The notes: generated by a model not told the origin, from the letters alone. 42,403 nt of DNA from CAZIOH01 sp964540815 (GCA_964540815.1 CAZIOH010000054.1:1-42403); one strand, 5' to 3'; positions 1-9,840 are shown, numbered from the stretch's first letter. Made by a program: numbers and translations.

Positions 1-324
1 CAGCGCGCGCAGCGCGAGAAAGTGACGCATCAGGGTCCACCAAAATTTGCGTTCCATACAAGGACTTCATCGGCGAGACGCTGGACCGCCATAGCTCGGC
101 AGGACGCAAGCGCGGCCGGCCGGGCGAGGCTCGCGACATTCGTAACTTGGTTATCCCTTCCGCCTCACGAACAGCTCGGATCGTGAGATGTACCCCTCTT
201 CTTGCGTGAAGACCGCGTCCCAGTATGCGAACCTGTGCTCATCTTTAACCTCCGCTGCCCCTCTTTGTGGTGCCGCCCGAACCCGGCGAGTGGTTCGCGA
301 CGCTCTCGAACACGGTCGGCCCCC
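1..324. other. No recognisable gene
   Basis: I see no open frame with convincing codon bias or a recognisable motif in this stretch. The minus-strand frame that carries the Fic-like fragment at 325-474 stays open down to about 151, but its sequence below 325 no longer resembles a Fic protein. It is probably decayed or rearranged DNA downstream of a broken gene. Confidence 0.5.
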
Positions 325-474
325 CCTCAGCGTCGCGAGCACGGAAGGCGTGATCGGCAAGTGCCCGACGGCCTCCCTCGCTGCCTCGATCCGCATCAGG
401 GCGCGGGCCACCCTGGACGTGATGGTGAACGTCGGAATCGATGCCCGAGGGGTTGGGTCATACGGCGGGTTCAC
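325..474 (-). pseudogene. Fic family protein, N-terminal remnant
   Basis: The minus strand from a GTG at 474 reads VNPPYDPTPRASIPTFTITS and continues with RVARALMRIEAAREAV, then HLPITPSVLATLR. This resembles the first ~50 residues of many Fic/filamentation domain proteins, where a short helical N-terminal segment precedes the region leading to the catalytic HPFxxGNG motif. After residue ~50 the similarity stops, and no HPFxxGNG motif is present, so the AMP-transferase core is missing. GTG at 474 looks like the original start, because upstream residues in the same frame are low-complexity. I call it a truncated pseudogene. The family assignment rests on remembered similarity of a short segment and is moderate at best. 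Confidence 0.42.
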
Positions 475-765
475 GGCACTGAAGGCTGCCGATAATCTGC
501 CGCCAAAATGCCGGTAACGCAGGGCGGCAGCGGTTCCGTTGCCAGGCAGTTGCCAGGGACGAAAGCCGATCGCGCGCCGAGCATGGCGAGCACTCGCTCG
601 TCCGGATCGGCGATCGATTTCCGGCGGCGAGGACTCTATCGATGGAACGGGGAGCGGAGCGTCCTGCTCGGCTTCCACGTTCGCGGGCCTCGATCTCGGT
701 GAGGTGGGCTCGGACGTGCGGCTTCCGGAGGGCACGCGTCTGTCGTGGGGGGCAGTACCACCACC

Positions 766-3700
766 CTACTGGAAAGGCAGAGCCTGCTTGACCTCGAGGT
801 TAGGCAGCGGCAGGACCCCTTTGCGATCGAGACGCCACTTGTCCATGACCTGCACGGGTACGAGCAGGGTCACGCCCTTGCTCTTGAGGGTGGCCGCCAA
901 GGCAGCATCCGAGTACCGGCCGGGACGCGAAAGGAACGCCGCGTAGAAGTTGTCCCAGTGAACCGGCAGATAAGCCTTGGGATTCGCCACCGGCAGGACG
1001 AGCTGCGCGATCGGGTTGCCACCCGCGCCGACCCACAGGTCGATGGAGGTGAGCCCGGCGTCCAGCATGGCCGCCTTCAAGTTCTCGAGCGGGGCGCCGT
1101 AGTCCACGCCGTCGATGACGATGGGCACGTCGAGATCGATGGCGCCCGCCGAGTTGGTGAACAACCAGCTGTAGGGTCCGTCGGCACCGTCGATGGTGAA
1201 GAGCAGGGCGCGGCCTCCCCCCCCGTTCGGGAAGTCCTCGCCCACGCCCGCGTGCAGACCTCCGGTCACGGGATCGGGCGTCGGGATCTTGGTGAGCTCG
1301 ACCGGATTGTGCTGCTCCGGGTTGGTCGTATCGCCGCTGTGGTTCCAGCGGATGATCCGCAGGGTGACCCCCTCGGTGAGCGTCAGCCGTTCGCCCCCCA
1401 GCACCTCGGTGCAGCGCTCGGCGGGAATGCCCTGCGCGATCGCCTGGTAGCAGGTGGTCTTCGAGCCGATGATGGGCGCGCCCGTCAACGACGACCAGGT
1501 GGCCGTGTCGAACGAATGATCGAAGTGGCTGTGCCCGGTCAGGAGCAGATTCACCCTGGTCGGTCCCCCGAGCGCGGCGAGCACTTGCTTGACCAGGGCG
1601 ACGTCGGGATTGTTCGGGGCCTTGGTGTTCTGCAGCCCACCGCCACCACCGTAGAAGTTGGCCTTGGGGATGCGGGTGACGTAGCCATCGATGATGAGGT
1701 TGAGGGGCCCGAGCTCCGCGAAGATATTCGTCACCGTCATCCACGTGAGATCGACGTGCGCCGGTCCCTTGCCGCAGGGGCCGGTGCTGCGGGTCGGATC
1801 GGTCGGACACGCGTCCAGGCAGTCGAGGACGCCGTCGCCATCGCCATCGGCGTCGGCCACGCCGCAGCCACAGACGCCGGGCTCGACCTTGGCGGGATCG
1901 GCCGGACAGGGATCGACGCAGTCGGGGGTATGGTCCGCGTCGGTATCGACGTCCGACTCGAAGCAGCCACACGCTCCCGGAGCCGACTTTCCTGGGTCCG
2001 AGGGACACAGGTCCTTGCAGTCGGCCGTGCCATCACCGTCGGTGTCCGTATCTGGGGTGCCGCAGTCGCACACGCCGGGCTCGCGCTTGAGGGGATCCGC
2101 GTCGCACAAGTCTCCCTGGCACGTGGCGATGCCATCGCCATCCTCGTCCACGTCGGCGACGCCGCAGCCGCACTGTCCAGGCGCGACCTTGTGCAGGTCG
2201 GCGGGGCAGCCGTCCCGGCAGTCGGCGACACCGTCGCCATCGCTGTCCTGGTCCGGGAGGCCACAGCCGCACGCGCCGATGGCCACCTTGTACGGGTCTT
2301 CGGGACAAAGGTCGTGGCAGTCGGGGGTGCCGTCGCCGTCTCGATCGAGGTCGGTGACGCCGCAACCGCACACGCCGGGTTCCATCTTGAGGGCGTCAGC
2401 CGGGCAGGCATCCTGGCAGTCGGGAACGCCATCGAGATCGCTGTCGCGATCGGAGACACCACAGCCGCACCGTCCACCCTGTCGTTTCGCGGGATCGAGG
2501 GGGCAGAGGTCATTGCAGTCCGGAACGCCGTCGCCGTCCGAGTCAGAGTCGGGGGTACCGCATCCACACACGCCCGGGCCGAGCTTCGTGGCATCTTTCG
2601 GGCACCCATCCAGGCAGTCCAGCACCCCGTCACCGTCGCTGTCCGCGTCGCTCACCCCGCAGCCGCAGGTGCCAGCGAGGCGCTTGGACGCGTCGAGCGG
2701 ACATTCGTCGACGCAATCGGCCGCCCCATCTCCGTCCGTGTCCAGGTCGGGCACGCCGCAGCCGCAGGTGCCCGCTCCGATCTTGGCGCCATCGTTCAAA
2801 CAGGCGTCGTTGCAGTCGAGGACACCATCGCCGTCGCTGTCGATGTCGGCCACGCCACAGCCACACACGCCAGGTGCGAGCTTGATGGCGTCGGACGGGC
2901 ACCCGTCCACGCAGTCCGGCGTTCCATCACCGTCACCATCGCGCTCGGAGACGCCGCACCCGCATACCCCGGGGGCCAGCTTGGCTGGGTCGGTGGGACA
3001 GCCGTCGATGGCGTCGCAGCGCCCATCCCCGTCGGAGTCGGGGAGCGCCACGTTGGCGCAAACCCCGGTCGCCGACGAGCACTGCCCGGCGACGTGGCAG
3101 GTATCCACGGGCGCACAGAGGACCCCGAGGCACTCGCACGCGTCCCCGACTCCGTCGCCGTCGCTGTCGAGCTGAGGCGCTGCCGGGGCGGGGGCGCAGT
3201 CCACTTCCTGGGGGTCGCAGCCGTCTCGGTCGGCATCACAGCCGGAGGGAGTCACGCGCGCCGGTTGCTCCTCGCGCTCGGGAGCCGCGCCGGGGTTGGG
3301 CACCGTCGGGCAGTTGTCCTCCCAGTCGAGGACCCCGTCGCCGTCGCCGTCCACCGCCTGTCGTTCGATGCGGAACTTGATCGGAAGAACGTCGCCCTTC
3401 ATCAGGGCCAAGACCCCATCGGTCTGCCAGGCCTTCTTCGCGGCCACCGTGGCCGCGACGCGGACGTCTGCCACGCCGAGCTCCCTGCCGCCGATCGTGA
3501 CCTGCACCCGGTAGGACTGCCCGGGATCGAGATCGTAGCGGCCGGTCTGCCAGCGCACGATGTAGAGCTCGCGCCGGGGTTGCTGGCGCACGCGCTCGTC
3601 GGTGAGCGTGGAGAACGTGGCGAGCGGCGACAGCACGGAGCCAGTGACGGGGTCCACCCGGTCGATGTGAACGGTCGGCCTGAGCCCGGAGGCGAATGGG

Positions 3701-3924
3701 CCGGCGAACACCCGCGGCGGATTCATGCCGAGCGGCGCCAGGAAGACGAACCCAGACTGACCGCCGCGATCCCCAGCGTCCTGGCCTTCTCCGTTCGGCG
3801 GCGCGGCCGCCAGCTGCGCGGCCGAACGGGATATCACCGGATCGCGCTCGACGCAGCCGAGCCCGATCAAGGAGAGCCAGCCCAAGGCCCACCCCAGACG
3901 AACGGTACCTCGTGACCAAACCAT
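766..3924 (-). CDS. Lipoprotein with thrombospondin type-3 repeats and a metallo-beta-lactamase-fold domain
   Basis: The product is 1,052 residues. The N-terminus has a hydrophobic signal ending LSLIGLGC, a lipobox with lipidated Cys at about residue 24, so it should be an outer-surface or periplasmic lipoprotein. Residues ~45-190 form a domain I do not recognise. Residues ~193-725 hold more than a dozen ~34-residue repeats of the form DxDGDGxxDCxDxCPxDxxK followed by PGxCGCG, which are calcium-binding TSP3-like repeats with paired cysteines. The C-terminal ~325 residues contain GHSHFDH near residue 796, the zinc-binding HxHxDH signature of the metallo-beta-lactamase fold, with later histidines (NHSGD, VHWDN). 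Hydrolase activity is therefore likely, but the substrate is unknown. The start is well supported: GGGAGGT lies six bases before the ATG at 3924. No neighbour gives a pathway. Confidence is high for the architecture and low for substrate. Confidence 0.9.
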   Translation of the reverse strand: MVWSRGTVRLGWALGWLSLIGLGCVERDPVISRSAAQLAAAPPNGEGQDAGDRGGQSGFVFLAPLGMNPPRVFAGPFASGLRPTVHIDRVDPVTGSVLSPLATFSTLTDERVRQQPRRELYIVRWQTGRYDLDPGQSYRVQVTIGGRELGVADVRVAATVAAKKAWQTDGVLALMKGDVLPIKFRIERQAVDGDGDGVLDWEDNCPTVPNPGAAPEREEQPARVTPSGCDADRDGCDPQEVDCAPAPAAPQLDSDGDGVGDACECLGVLCAPVDTCHVAGQCSSATGVCANVALPDSDGDGRCDAIDGCPTDPAKLAPGVCGCGVSERDGDGDGTPDCVDGCPSDAIKLAPGVCGCGVADIDSDGDGVLDCNDACLNDGAKIGAGTCGCGVPDLDTDGDGAADCVDECPLDASKRLAGTCGCGVSDADSDGDGVLDCLDGCPKDATKLGPGVCGCGTPDSDSDGDGVPDCNDLCPLDPAKRQGGRCGCGVSDRDSDLDGVPDCQDACPADALKMEPGVCGCGVTDLDRDGDGTPDCHDLCPEDPYKVAIGACGCGLPDQDSDGDGVADCRDGCPADLHKVAPGQCGCGVADVDEDGDGIATCQGDLCDADPLKREPGVCDCGTPDTDTDGDGTADCKDLCPSDPGKSAPGACGCFESDVDTDADHTPDCVDPCPADPAKVEPGVCGCGVADADGDGDGVLDCLDACPTDPTRSTGPCGKGPAHVDLTWMTVTNIFAELGPLNLIIDGYVTRIPKANFYGGGGGLQNTKAPNNPDVALVKQVLAALGGPTRVNLLLTGHSHFDHSFDTATWSSLTGAPIIGSKTTCYQAIAQGIPAERCTEVLGGERLTLTEGVTLRIIRWNHSGDTTNPEQHNPVELTKIPTPDPVTGGLHAGVGEDFPNGGGGRALLFTIDGADGPYSWLFTNSAGAIDLDVPIVIDGVDYGAPLENLKAAMLDAGLTSIDLWVGAGGNPIAQLVLPVANPKAYLPVHWDNFYAAFLSRPGRYSDAALAATLKSKGVTLLVPVQVMDKWRLDRKGVLPLPNLEVKQALPFQ
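1780..3345 (-). repeat. Coding tandem repeat array (TSP3 type, ~100-bp units)
   Basis: These are imperfect ~34-codon units within the lipoprotein gene, each encoding an Asp-rich calcium loop and a CGCG turn. Units differ by many substitutions, so the array is old rather than a recent expansion. The boundaries are approximate. Confidence 0.8.
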
Positions 3925-4470
3925 ACCAACCTCCCTTTCAGACCAGCGTTCGTGCCGCCAGACTCCTCGTCATACCGAACCTAACATGAACGGGAGCCTC
4001 CCACCTCTGCCGGCGCGACCTCTTCCATCCGTCGGCCTGTCGAATCGATCAGAACGCTTCGTCGCCCTTGAGGAAGATTCCCCACCGGTCGGGCGCGAAG
4101 CCCGCGTCGAGGCGCAGCCGAGCCAGCCGATCGGGTGGCAGCCCCTAGTGGAGCCCGAATCCTGATGGACGGGCAAACAGTCGTGTCTGATCTCGGCCGA
4201 ATGGAGGCGAAAGTATTCGTCCCCCGCCCGAGCTGCTGGTCCGGCTTGCGAAAGAACGCCTACAGGGTGTCCGCGGTCATCGCGGGTGCCCGATTGCTAC
4301 CGCCGCTCGAGCTGCCGGTCCGCCGACGGTCTCCACGATGCCGGCCCGCTGCACGAACGGCCGCCTCGAGCGTTCGGAAAGGTCGGGCCACGGCCCCGGT
4401 CAGCTTCCGGGCGGGGAAGATCTCGAAGTGGACTGGCGTACCCTTTCAGCTCCATTCGCGGGAGCCGCTC
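3925..4470. other. Intergenic region without a clear gene
   Basis: The first bases carry the ribosome-binding site of the lipoprotein gene on the minus strand (GGGAGGT just above 3924), and its promoter should lie here, although I could not pick convincing -35/-10 boxes. The rest, up to the nucleotidyltransferase-like tail at 4471, has open frames without recognisable protein content and is probably decayed sequence. Confidence 0.45.
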
Positions 4471-4581
4471 AGCACTCGGGACATCGACATCGCGATCCCA
4501 ACTTTCGCCGATGTGCCGCGGGAGGCGCTGGAGTTGGCTGGGTTCGTCTACGAGGAACGCTTTCCGAACAGCGACAATTGA
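4471..4581 (+). pseudogene. Nucleotidyltransferase-like fragment (possible AbiEii-type)
   Basis: The plus strand reads STRDIDIAIP, then about 25 residues ending FPNSDN and a stop. TRDxDxA is the metal-binding signature region of DNA polymerase beta-like nucleotidyltransferases, including AbiEii/AbiGii toxin-like proteins. Only ~36 residues remain: the helix before the signature and the remainder of the fold are absent. The fragment ends 8 bp from an IS66 transposase relic on the opposite strand, so insertion or imprecise loss of that element may have broken the gene. The family call is tentative. Confidence 0.35.
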
Positions 4582-4589
4582 CGCGCTCC

Positions 4590-5160
4590 GGGACCGGGGA
4601 TCGATCTCGAGGTAGCGGCCCCGGGGCCAGTACGGCAGGACCCGCAGGATCTCATCCAGGTGGTGGAATGGGTCGAGGCGTAGGCTCATGTCGTCGAGCA
4701 CCCGCAGCAGCTCCGCCTCTTGGTTGAGGGCGTACCCCAGCGCCTTGGTCGCAAGGTTGCGACCCTCAGCGACCTCGCGTGCGCTGCGCGCCAGTCAAAG
4801 AAGATGGTCATCAGGGGGCGGACGTGTTGTTCGCGGAGCGCCTGGCCTGCGTCGTAGACGTTGCTCGCGTCCGCCTGGAGATATCCCGCGAATTCTCCGA
4901 TTGGAGTCGACGACCTCTGTAAAGAAGTGCGCCTTCTTGCATGCCTGACGCCGGCCGTCCGGCGTTGCCTTCTCCGGCTGTATCAGCGTACCGTTGGCGT
5001 CCGTTAGAAAAATGACCTGCGCGTTCGCGATCGCGTCCGACCACATCGCCTGCACGATGGTCGCGCCGAGAGCGGAAACAGAGTCTCAGGGCTCGGCACC
5101 GTGGCCACCGTCGAGCTGCCGCCTTACTGACCTCGCAGCGCGCCATCCGCTTGATCAACC
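4590..5160 (-). mobile_element. IS66 family transposase (TnpC) relic
   Basis: Several minus-strand frames in order reconstruct parts of an IS66 TnpC. LGATIVQAMW precedes SDAIANAQVIFLTDANGTL, then QPEKATPDGRRQACKKAHFF, as in the DDE catalytic region (the TDATG block is altered to LTDANG). In another frame comes GYLQADASNVYDA, then ALGYALNQEAELLRVLDD. Finally LDEILRVLPYWPRGRYLE matches the typical TnpC C-terminus. At least two frameshifts and an internal deletion (the block with the last catalytic acid) are visible, and ~180 of ~500 residues remain, so it cannot be active. I found no terminal inverted repeats and no TnpA/TnpB genes. The family call is fairly firm because three independent conserved blocks occur in the right order. 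Confidence 0.72.
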
Positions 5161-5509
5161 GCCAACTCGTACCTCGAGGGTCGTGGCCATATCAACCGCC
5201 CGCAGGACGCGAACGAAGGTCGGCGGCGCTGGAGCCCCCGCCTTCCGGAGCCGCCTATCCATCCGGCTCTCCCGCGCCCCGCTCTGGATTGCGAACCAGG
5301 TCGTCGACCGCGTTCACCTCAAGGTGCCGATCGCGTATCGAGGGCGGTACAGCGCCTGCGCCTGCGCGCCGCGGCGACCGAGCGGCTCGCGGCGGCTGCG
5401 CCCCCCTCTTGGTCGCCACGCTCGCCCTCGTCGCCCTCGTCGCCATGGCGGCGTGGTCGTACCAGTCGGTTCTCACCTCGAGAGGGAAGGCGGGCGGGCG
5501 TGCCTGCGC
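5161..5509. other. No recognisable gene; probable decayed upstream part of the IS66 element
   Basis: No frame has a recognisable motif. Because it lies upstream of the TnpC relic on the minus strand, it may be the degraded N-terminal part of that gene. I could not confirm this by reading. It ends at the stop codon of the beta-propeller gene. Confidence 0.35.
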
Positions 5510-8500
5510 TCACTTCAAGGCGATCTTCTGAACGCCCCAGTATCCGCTCGACAGGAACAGGGTGTCGCCCTGGCGTGAAACCCCGTTGGCCGACCAGCCG
5601 AGGGTGCGCACGAACTGCCCGAACACGGGGGCCTGCCCGTCCATGAGCTGGTAGATGTCGACCCCGGCGCTATCCCAGCCAGACTGCACGATCGCGCGGT
5701 CGCCCTGTACATCGAGCAGCCAGCCCCAGCCCTTGCTGCTGGTCGAGGCTCGGTCGACGGGCTTGCTGGGATCGCCGAGGTCGAGGGCGTGCAGCTTCAC
5801 CGTCGAGCCCGCGCCGCCCGTGCTCGGATCGGCATAGGTCTGCGCCGACATGTATGCGACATTGCCGCGCACGAAGGTCGTTCCGGGCCAGCCGTCGAGC
5901 GGCGTCGTCGAGACCAGCTGCGCAGTGTCGCCGTTCACCTGGACCACGTTGAAGTCGTCCTTGGTGTCGGTCCCGTCCCAGCGGTAGTCGACGGTGTAAA
6001 GCAGGCTGGGATCCGTGGCCGAGCCCCCGACGATCAGTCCCGGGATGTTGACCTTGGCGGCCACCTTGGGGTGCGAGCGGTCGGTGAGATCGATGCGATC
6101 GGCGTAGTAGCGGACGGTCGAGCCGGTCGTGCTGCCAGCATCGCTCGACAGGTCCTGCCACTCGTAGTGGCCGGTGTACAGGACGTTCCCCGCGACCTGC
6201 ATGTTGCCCCACCAGGCCCGGGCGTCGTTGACGATGGTGAGCGAGGCCAGCGTCGGCGCGTCGGGCGCCGTCAGATCGGCGATCCACAGGGCGCTGTTGC
6301 TGTCGACGTACATCCCGCTCGCGTCGTAGACCGGCGCCCAGCGTCGGAACGCGAGGGCGTTCCCTGCAACCTGGGCGACCGTGCTGCCCCAGTACCAGTC
6401 GTAGTTACCGCAGCCCCCCCAGCCCCAGCCATAGTACCCCCAGCCGTCCACGGGGAGCCGCACCTTGCCGCGCAGCTGAATACCGTTCGACAGATCCACC
6501 ACCTGGATCTGCTCGGCGCGACCGGTGCAGGACGAGGCGCCGCCGCCGCCGACAGCGATAGGGGCCGAAACGCCGTTGACGGCCCCACCGGAGGCATCCG
6601 TGGGACGGCCATTTGCGTCGCAGGCCACCTGCACCCGCACGTCGGTCACGACGTAGGCCAGGCTGCCGTTCATGAAGACCTGGGCGTTGACCCCCTCGAT
6701 CCGCACCGACGGGATGTCGCCCGCGTCGGTGGTCTCCTCGGCGTTGGCGATGGGGACGAGGCGCACCTCCGACCAGGACTGATCGTTGTCGAACCAGTCG
6801 CTCGAGATCTCGGCGATGTTCGTTCCTTGGGGCTGGGCGGTGATGACGTTGCGGGCGAGGGTCAGCTCGTTGGTCACCACGGGCGCGGCGTGGCTGCTGT
6901 AGTCGACCACCGCCAGCGACAGATCCGACAGCGACACCAGCCGGTTCTGCACAAAGATGCCGCGCTCGACCCAGCCGCGGGTGTGGGCTGCCCCGCCGGT
7001 GGTGATGCTGGAGGCGGTGAAGTCGATGAGCTGCAGCCCATCGTTGTACTGCTGGCTGCCACTGTCCCAGCCCGAGAACGGCAGCACCACCAGGCCCTGC
7101 GTGGCGTCCATGGTGAAGGCCTTGAAGGTTCCGGCCGCCGGAGTCCAGGCCCACCCCTGACCGAAGGTCGACGTCCCGAGCAGCTTGGGCGAGGCAGGGG
7201 TCGTGACATCGAGGTACTTGAGGGACACCGCCGTGCTGTACACCTGGGCCGTGCTGGTGGTGTCGCTACCGAGCGCGAACAGGCGAAGCCCGGGCGCGGG
7301 CAAGATGTTCCAGACGTTGCCGGGAATGGTCAGGGTGCCGGCGAGGGCGGGCGCCTTGGAGTTGCTGAGATCGTAGACCTGAAACGGCGTCGTCTGGTTG
7401 ATGCCGGAGCCGTAGAAGACGTTCGAGCTCGGCGAGAGGTAGAGCCGGTTGCTGTCGAAGCGCGCGGCCGGAGCCCATCCGGCAGGGGGAATGGTCAGCT
7501 CGGCCGAGAGCACCGGCGCGTCCGGGTTGCTGAAGTCGGCGATCGAGAGGACATAGCTCGAGGTGTCGCTGCAGTAGCTGCCGTAGAACTGGTAGGTCGC
7601 GAGGCACCCGATCACCCGCGCCGTCTTTCCGTCGGAGAAATCCAGGTTCCAGCGCCCGTTGTCGGCGCCCCACCCTTGCGCCTCGCCGTTCACCAGGAGC
7701 GATCCCCGCTGGACGATCTTCCCGGCGGGGTCGGAGATGTCGAGGTAGAGGAGCTCGGTCCGCGACGTGACGACTGGCGTGCTGTCGACCGAGCCGTCCT
7801 GCGCCGTGGCGCTCCCGCTCCGCGACGACGACACGGGAACCGCCACGCCTGCTCCCTTTCCGCTGGTGGCGCCCGCGTCCGGGGAGGAGGGCAAGACCGT
7901 GGCGTCGTGGGCGAGCAGGATCGAGGTGGGTGTGACGTTGAAGATGCCGGTGTATCCGGGAAACTCGACCTTCCCGACGGAGGCGACGGTGTTGTTGGCG
8001 AAGCTGACCGACGAGACGATCACGGTCTCGGTGCTGGCGGACACGCCGAGGGTGTCCCAGCCGTAAGACCAGCCGTAGTCCTCGCTGACCGCGTAGATCA
8101 CGTCGCCCACCACCCGGTCGTCGCGCACCCAGCCGCCGAGCTTGGCCTCGCCAAGGACCCGGATGTTGGCCGGATCGCTGGCGTCGAGGCCGCGCACGAT
8201 CGATCCGTGGAACGGAGTGCCGTCTTCGAGCTGCCCGTACCAGTCGGCGACGACCACGGTCGCGATCCCGTTGCGCACGATCATGTCGACCGGCGTGCCG
8301 TAGATGGGCGAGCGCCCGATCAGCGCCGGGTGGTCGACGTCGGTGACGTCGAAGACCATGAATCCCCGGTAGCCGTTCAGGTAGTAGAGCCGGGTGCCTT
8401 CGAGTCGGTAGAGGTCGGTCTCCTCGACGGTACGCGTCGGGGCCGCAGTCGTGCCCGTCCCTGGAGTCGACGCCGCTGGCGTCGCGCCGGCGGCGGCATT

Positions 8501-8716
8501 GGAGGCGGTGCCAATCGCGTTTCCGCCGCGATTCCCCAGCGAGTTGCCAAGCGGCGGAGCGGAGACGAAGTCCGTCTGGCCGACCTTGCGGGCCGTCGCG
8601 CTCGAGCTGCAGGCCGCCGCGGTGAGGGCGGAGATCAGCGCCAGGCTCGAGAGGCTGGCGAGGTGCGTGAGGGAGCTTCGACCCGGGGCGGGTCGCCGAC
8701 GGTTGGCGATGGGCAT
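5510..8716 (-). CDS. Secreted beta-propeller lipoprotein (LVIVD / Beta_propel-like)
   Basis: The product is about 1,068 residues when started at the ATG at 8716. An in-frame upstream start near 8956 exists, but its extra 80 residues are Arg/Pro-rich and the signal peptide begins only after 8716. The N-terminus is MPIANRRRPA, then a hydrophobic stretch ending SALTAAAC, a relaxed lipobox. The body has many blade-like units of the type L..VDVTDxxxPxLxG (for example FDVTDVDHPALIG, YLDVTTPASPKLLG, LDLGDPSKPVD), as in LVIVD repeats and the bacterial secreted beta-propeller family (PF09826-like). The likely role is a surface-exposed scaffold or binding protein. No catalytic motif is seen and the neighbours are broken genes, so function is unknown. 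Confidence 0.85.
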   Translation of the reverse strand: MPIANRRRPAPGRSSLTHLASLSSLALISALTAAACSSSATARKVGQTDFVSAPPLGNSLGNRGGNAIGTASNAAAGATPAASTPGTGTTAAPTRTVEETDLYRLEGTRLYYLNGYRGFMVFDVTDVDHPALIGRSPIYGTPVDMIVRNGIATVVVADWYGQLEDGTPFHGSIVRGLDASDPANIRVLGEAKLGGWVRDDRVVGDVIYAVSEDYGWSYGWDTLGVSASTETVIVSSVSFANNTVASVGKVEFPGYTGIFNVTPTSILLAHDATVLPSSPDAGATSGKGAGVAVPVSSSRSGSATAQDGSVDSTPVVTSRTELLYLDISDPAGKIVQRGSLLVNGEAQGWGADNGRWNLDFSDGKTARVIGCLATYQFYGSYCSDTSSYVLSIADFSNPDAPVLSAELTIPPAGWAPAARFDSNRLYLSPSSNVFYGSGINQTTPFQVYDLSNSKAPALAGTLTIPGNVWNILPAPGLRLFALGSDTTSTAQVYSTAVSLKYLDVTTPASPKLLGTSTFGQGWAWTPAAGTFKAFTMDATQGLVVLPFSGWDSGSQQYNDGLQLIDFTASSITTGGAAHTRGWVERGIFVQNRLVSLSDLSLAVVDYSSHAAPVVTNELTLARNVITAQPQGTNIAEISSDWFDNDQSWSEVRLVPIANAEETTDAGDIPSVRIEGVNAQVFMNGSLAYVVTDVRVQVACDANGRPTDASGGAVNGVSAPIAVGGGGASSCTGRAEQIQVVDLSNGIQLRGKVRLPVDGWGYYGWGWGGCGNYDWYWGSTVAQVAGNALAFRRWAPVYDASGMYVDSNSALWIADLTAPDAPTLASLTIVNDARAWWGNMQVAGNVLYTGHYEWQDLSSDAGSTTGSTVRYYADRIDLTDRSHPKVAAKVNIPGLIVGGSATDPSLLYTVDYRWDGTDTKDDFNVVQVNGDTAQLVSTTPLDGWPGTTFVRGNVAYMSAQTYADPSTGGAGSTVKLHALDLGDPSKPVDRASTSSKGWGWLLDVQGDRAIVQSGWDSAGVDIYQLMDGQAPVFGQFVRTLGWSANGVSRQGDTLFLSSGYWGVQKIALK

Positions 8717-8968
8717 GCAAGGCCGAGAAGCAAGTCGAGTGCCAGTCCAATGTCGGTGGCGGAAGGTGGGTGGACGCGGTTTCGGCCCGCCAAGCCCGCC
8801 AATCCTGCGCACTCGGACCCTTGGCGCGTCAACGTTCTGGGCGGGGGTCTCAAGTTTTCGATGGGGCGGGGGACAGCCCCGTCGCAGTCGGACCACGGGA
8901 GCGGACTCCCCGGTCGAGGGGGATGAGGCCGGGGCCGCGAGCTCGGGCTCGCCCATCGTAAAGGCTAA

Positions 8969-9840
8969 ACTGAAGTCCGCAGCCTCTGGCTGGTTTACGT
9001 GGTGTCCGCGCTCGGCGCCGCCTTCGGGAATCTGTTCAAGGTGGGGTACGTCGCCGCCATCCCGAACGTGGTCGAGCTCGGCCGGGCCAACGGGTCGCTC
9101 CAGGCGCTGGTGTACGTGCTTGGGCCGCTCACGGCTGGGGCGCTGGCGACGCGCCTCGGGGTGGCAACGACACTGGTGTTCGATGCGGCGTCGTTCGGGA
9201 TTTCGGCGCTGACCCTTTCACTCGTGCGCTCTTGCCGCGAAGGCGGCGGCGATCGCGAAGGTCGTGATGCCCCCGGGGAAGCGGAGAATGGGCCGACGGG
9301 GCTGAGCCCAGGCGCGTTGCTGGCGGGCGTGCGCCTTCTGCTCCGGCAGCGCGTCTTGCGGACGGCGCTGGCGCTCGCCGCGGTGGTGGCAGCGGTCGGA
9401 GCACCCAGGCTCCTGCGGGCCCGCCGGGACGATGGCGCGGACGGAAGCGGAGGTGGAGGCGGCGGCGCTCATGGCGGCGGAGGCGGCGTGTTGCTCGGGA
9501 CGGGCATTCAGGCCCTCGGGCTGCTGGTGGCGGCCAGTGTTCGGGGCGTGGGGACCACCGCATTCGGGGCGGGCCTGTGGGCCATGGGGCTCACAGTCCG
9601 GGCCGTGCCCTATCAGGGCTTGCGGCAAGCCCTGACGCCCGACCCCCTCTTCGGCCGGGTCACGGCCGCCAGCATGACCATCACCTTCGCGTCGCCAGCG
9701 CGGGCGCGCCGATCGTCACCCGATTGGACGCCGCCTTCGGAGCCGCGCGCACCCTCGTGCGGCTGGCCTCGGCGCTCGCGGCCGTGGTGGTGGCAGGCCT
9801 CTTCACCCCGCTCGGTCGGCAATTCGGGCGGGCCGCTCCT
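8969..9840 (+). pseudogene. Major facilitator superfamily transporter, decayed
   Basis: After a stop at 8966 the plus strand reads LWLVYVVSALGAAFGNLFKV, then AIPNVVELGRANGSLQALVY and VLGPLTAGALATRLG, typical of transmembrane helices 3-5 of drug/siderophore MFS exporters. GLWAMGLTVRAVPYQGLRQA with PDPLFGRVTAASMTI follows, the usual loop before the last helices. The frame then shifts near 9690, and helices 11-12 continue in another frame (AAFGAARTLVRLASALAAVV). The N-terminal ~90 residues are missing and the middle is scrambled and glycine-rich. Of ~410 expected residues about 280 survive in two frames, so I call it a pseudogene. Confidence 0.7.

Noticed and set aside
1780..3345. Could the repeat array be a CRISPR or other non-coding repeat?
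   Set aside because: Units are in frame, encode a known protein repeat and have no fixed repeat/unique spacer pattern.
745..3915. Very long open frame on the plus strand opposite the TSP3 lipoprotein
   Set aside because: It is a mirror of the Asp/Gly-rich repeats read on the other strand (Val/Ala/Gly/Arg-rich, no start signal or motif). The minus-strand gene has a ribosome-binding site, lipobox and enzyme motif.
5789..8926. Long plus-strand frame opposite the beta-propeller gene
   Set aside because: Arg/Val/Gly/His-rich composition without domains; typical antisense frame in high-GC DNA.
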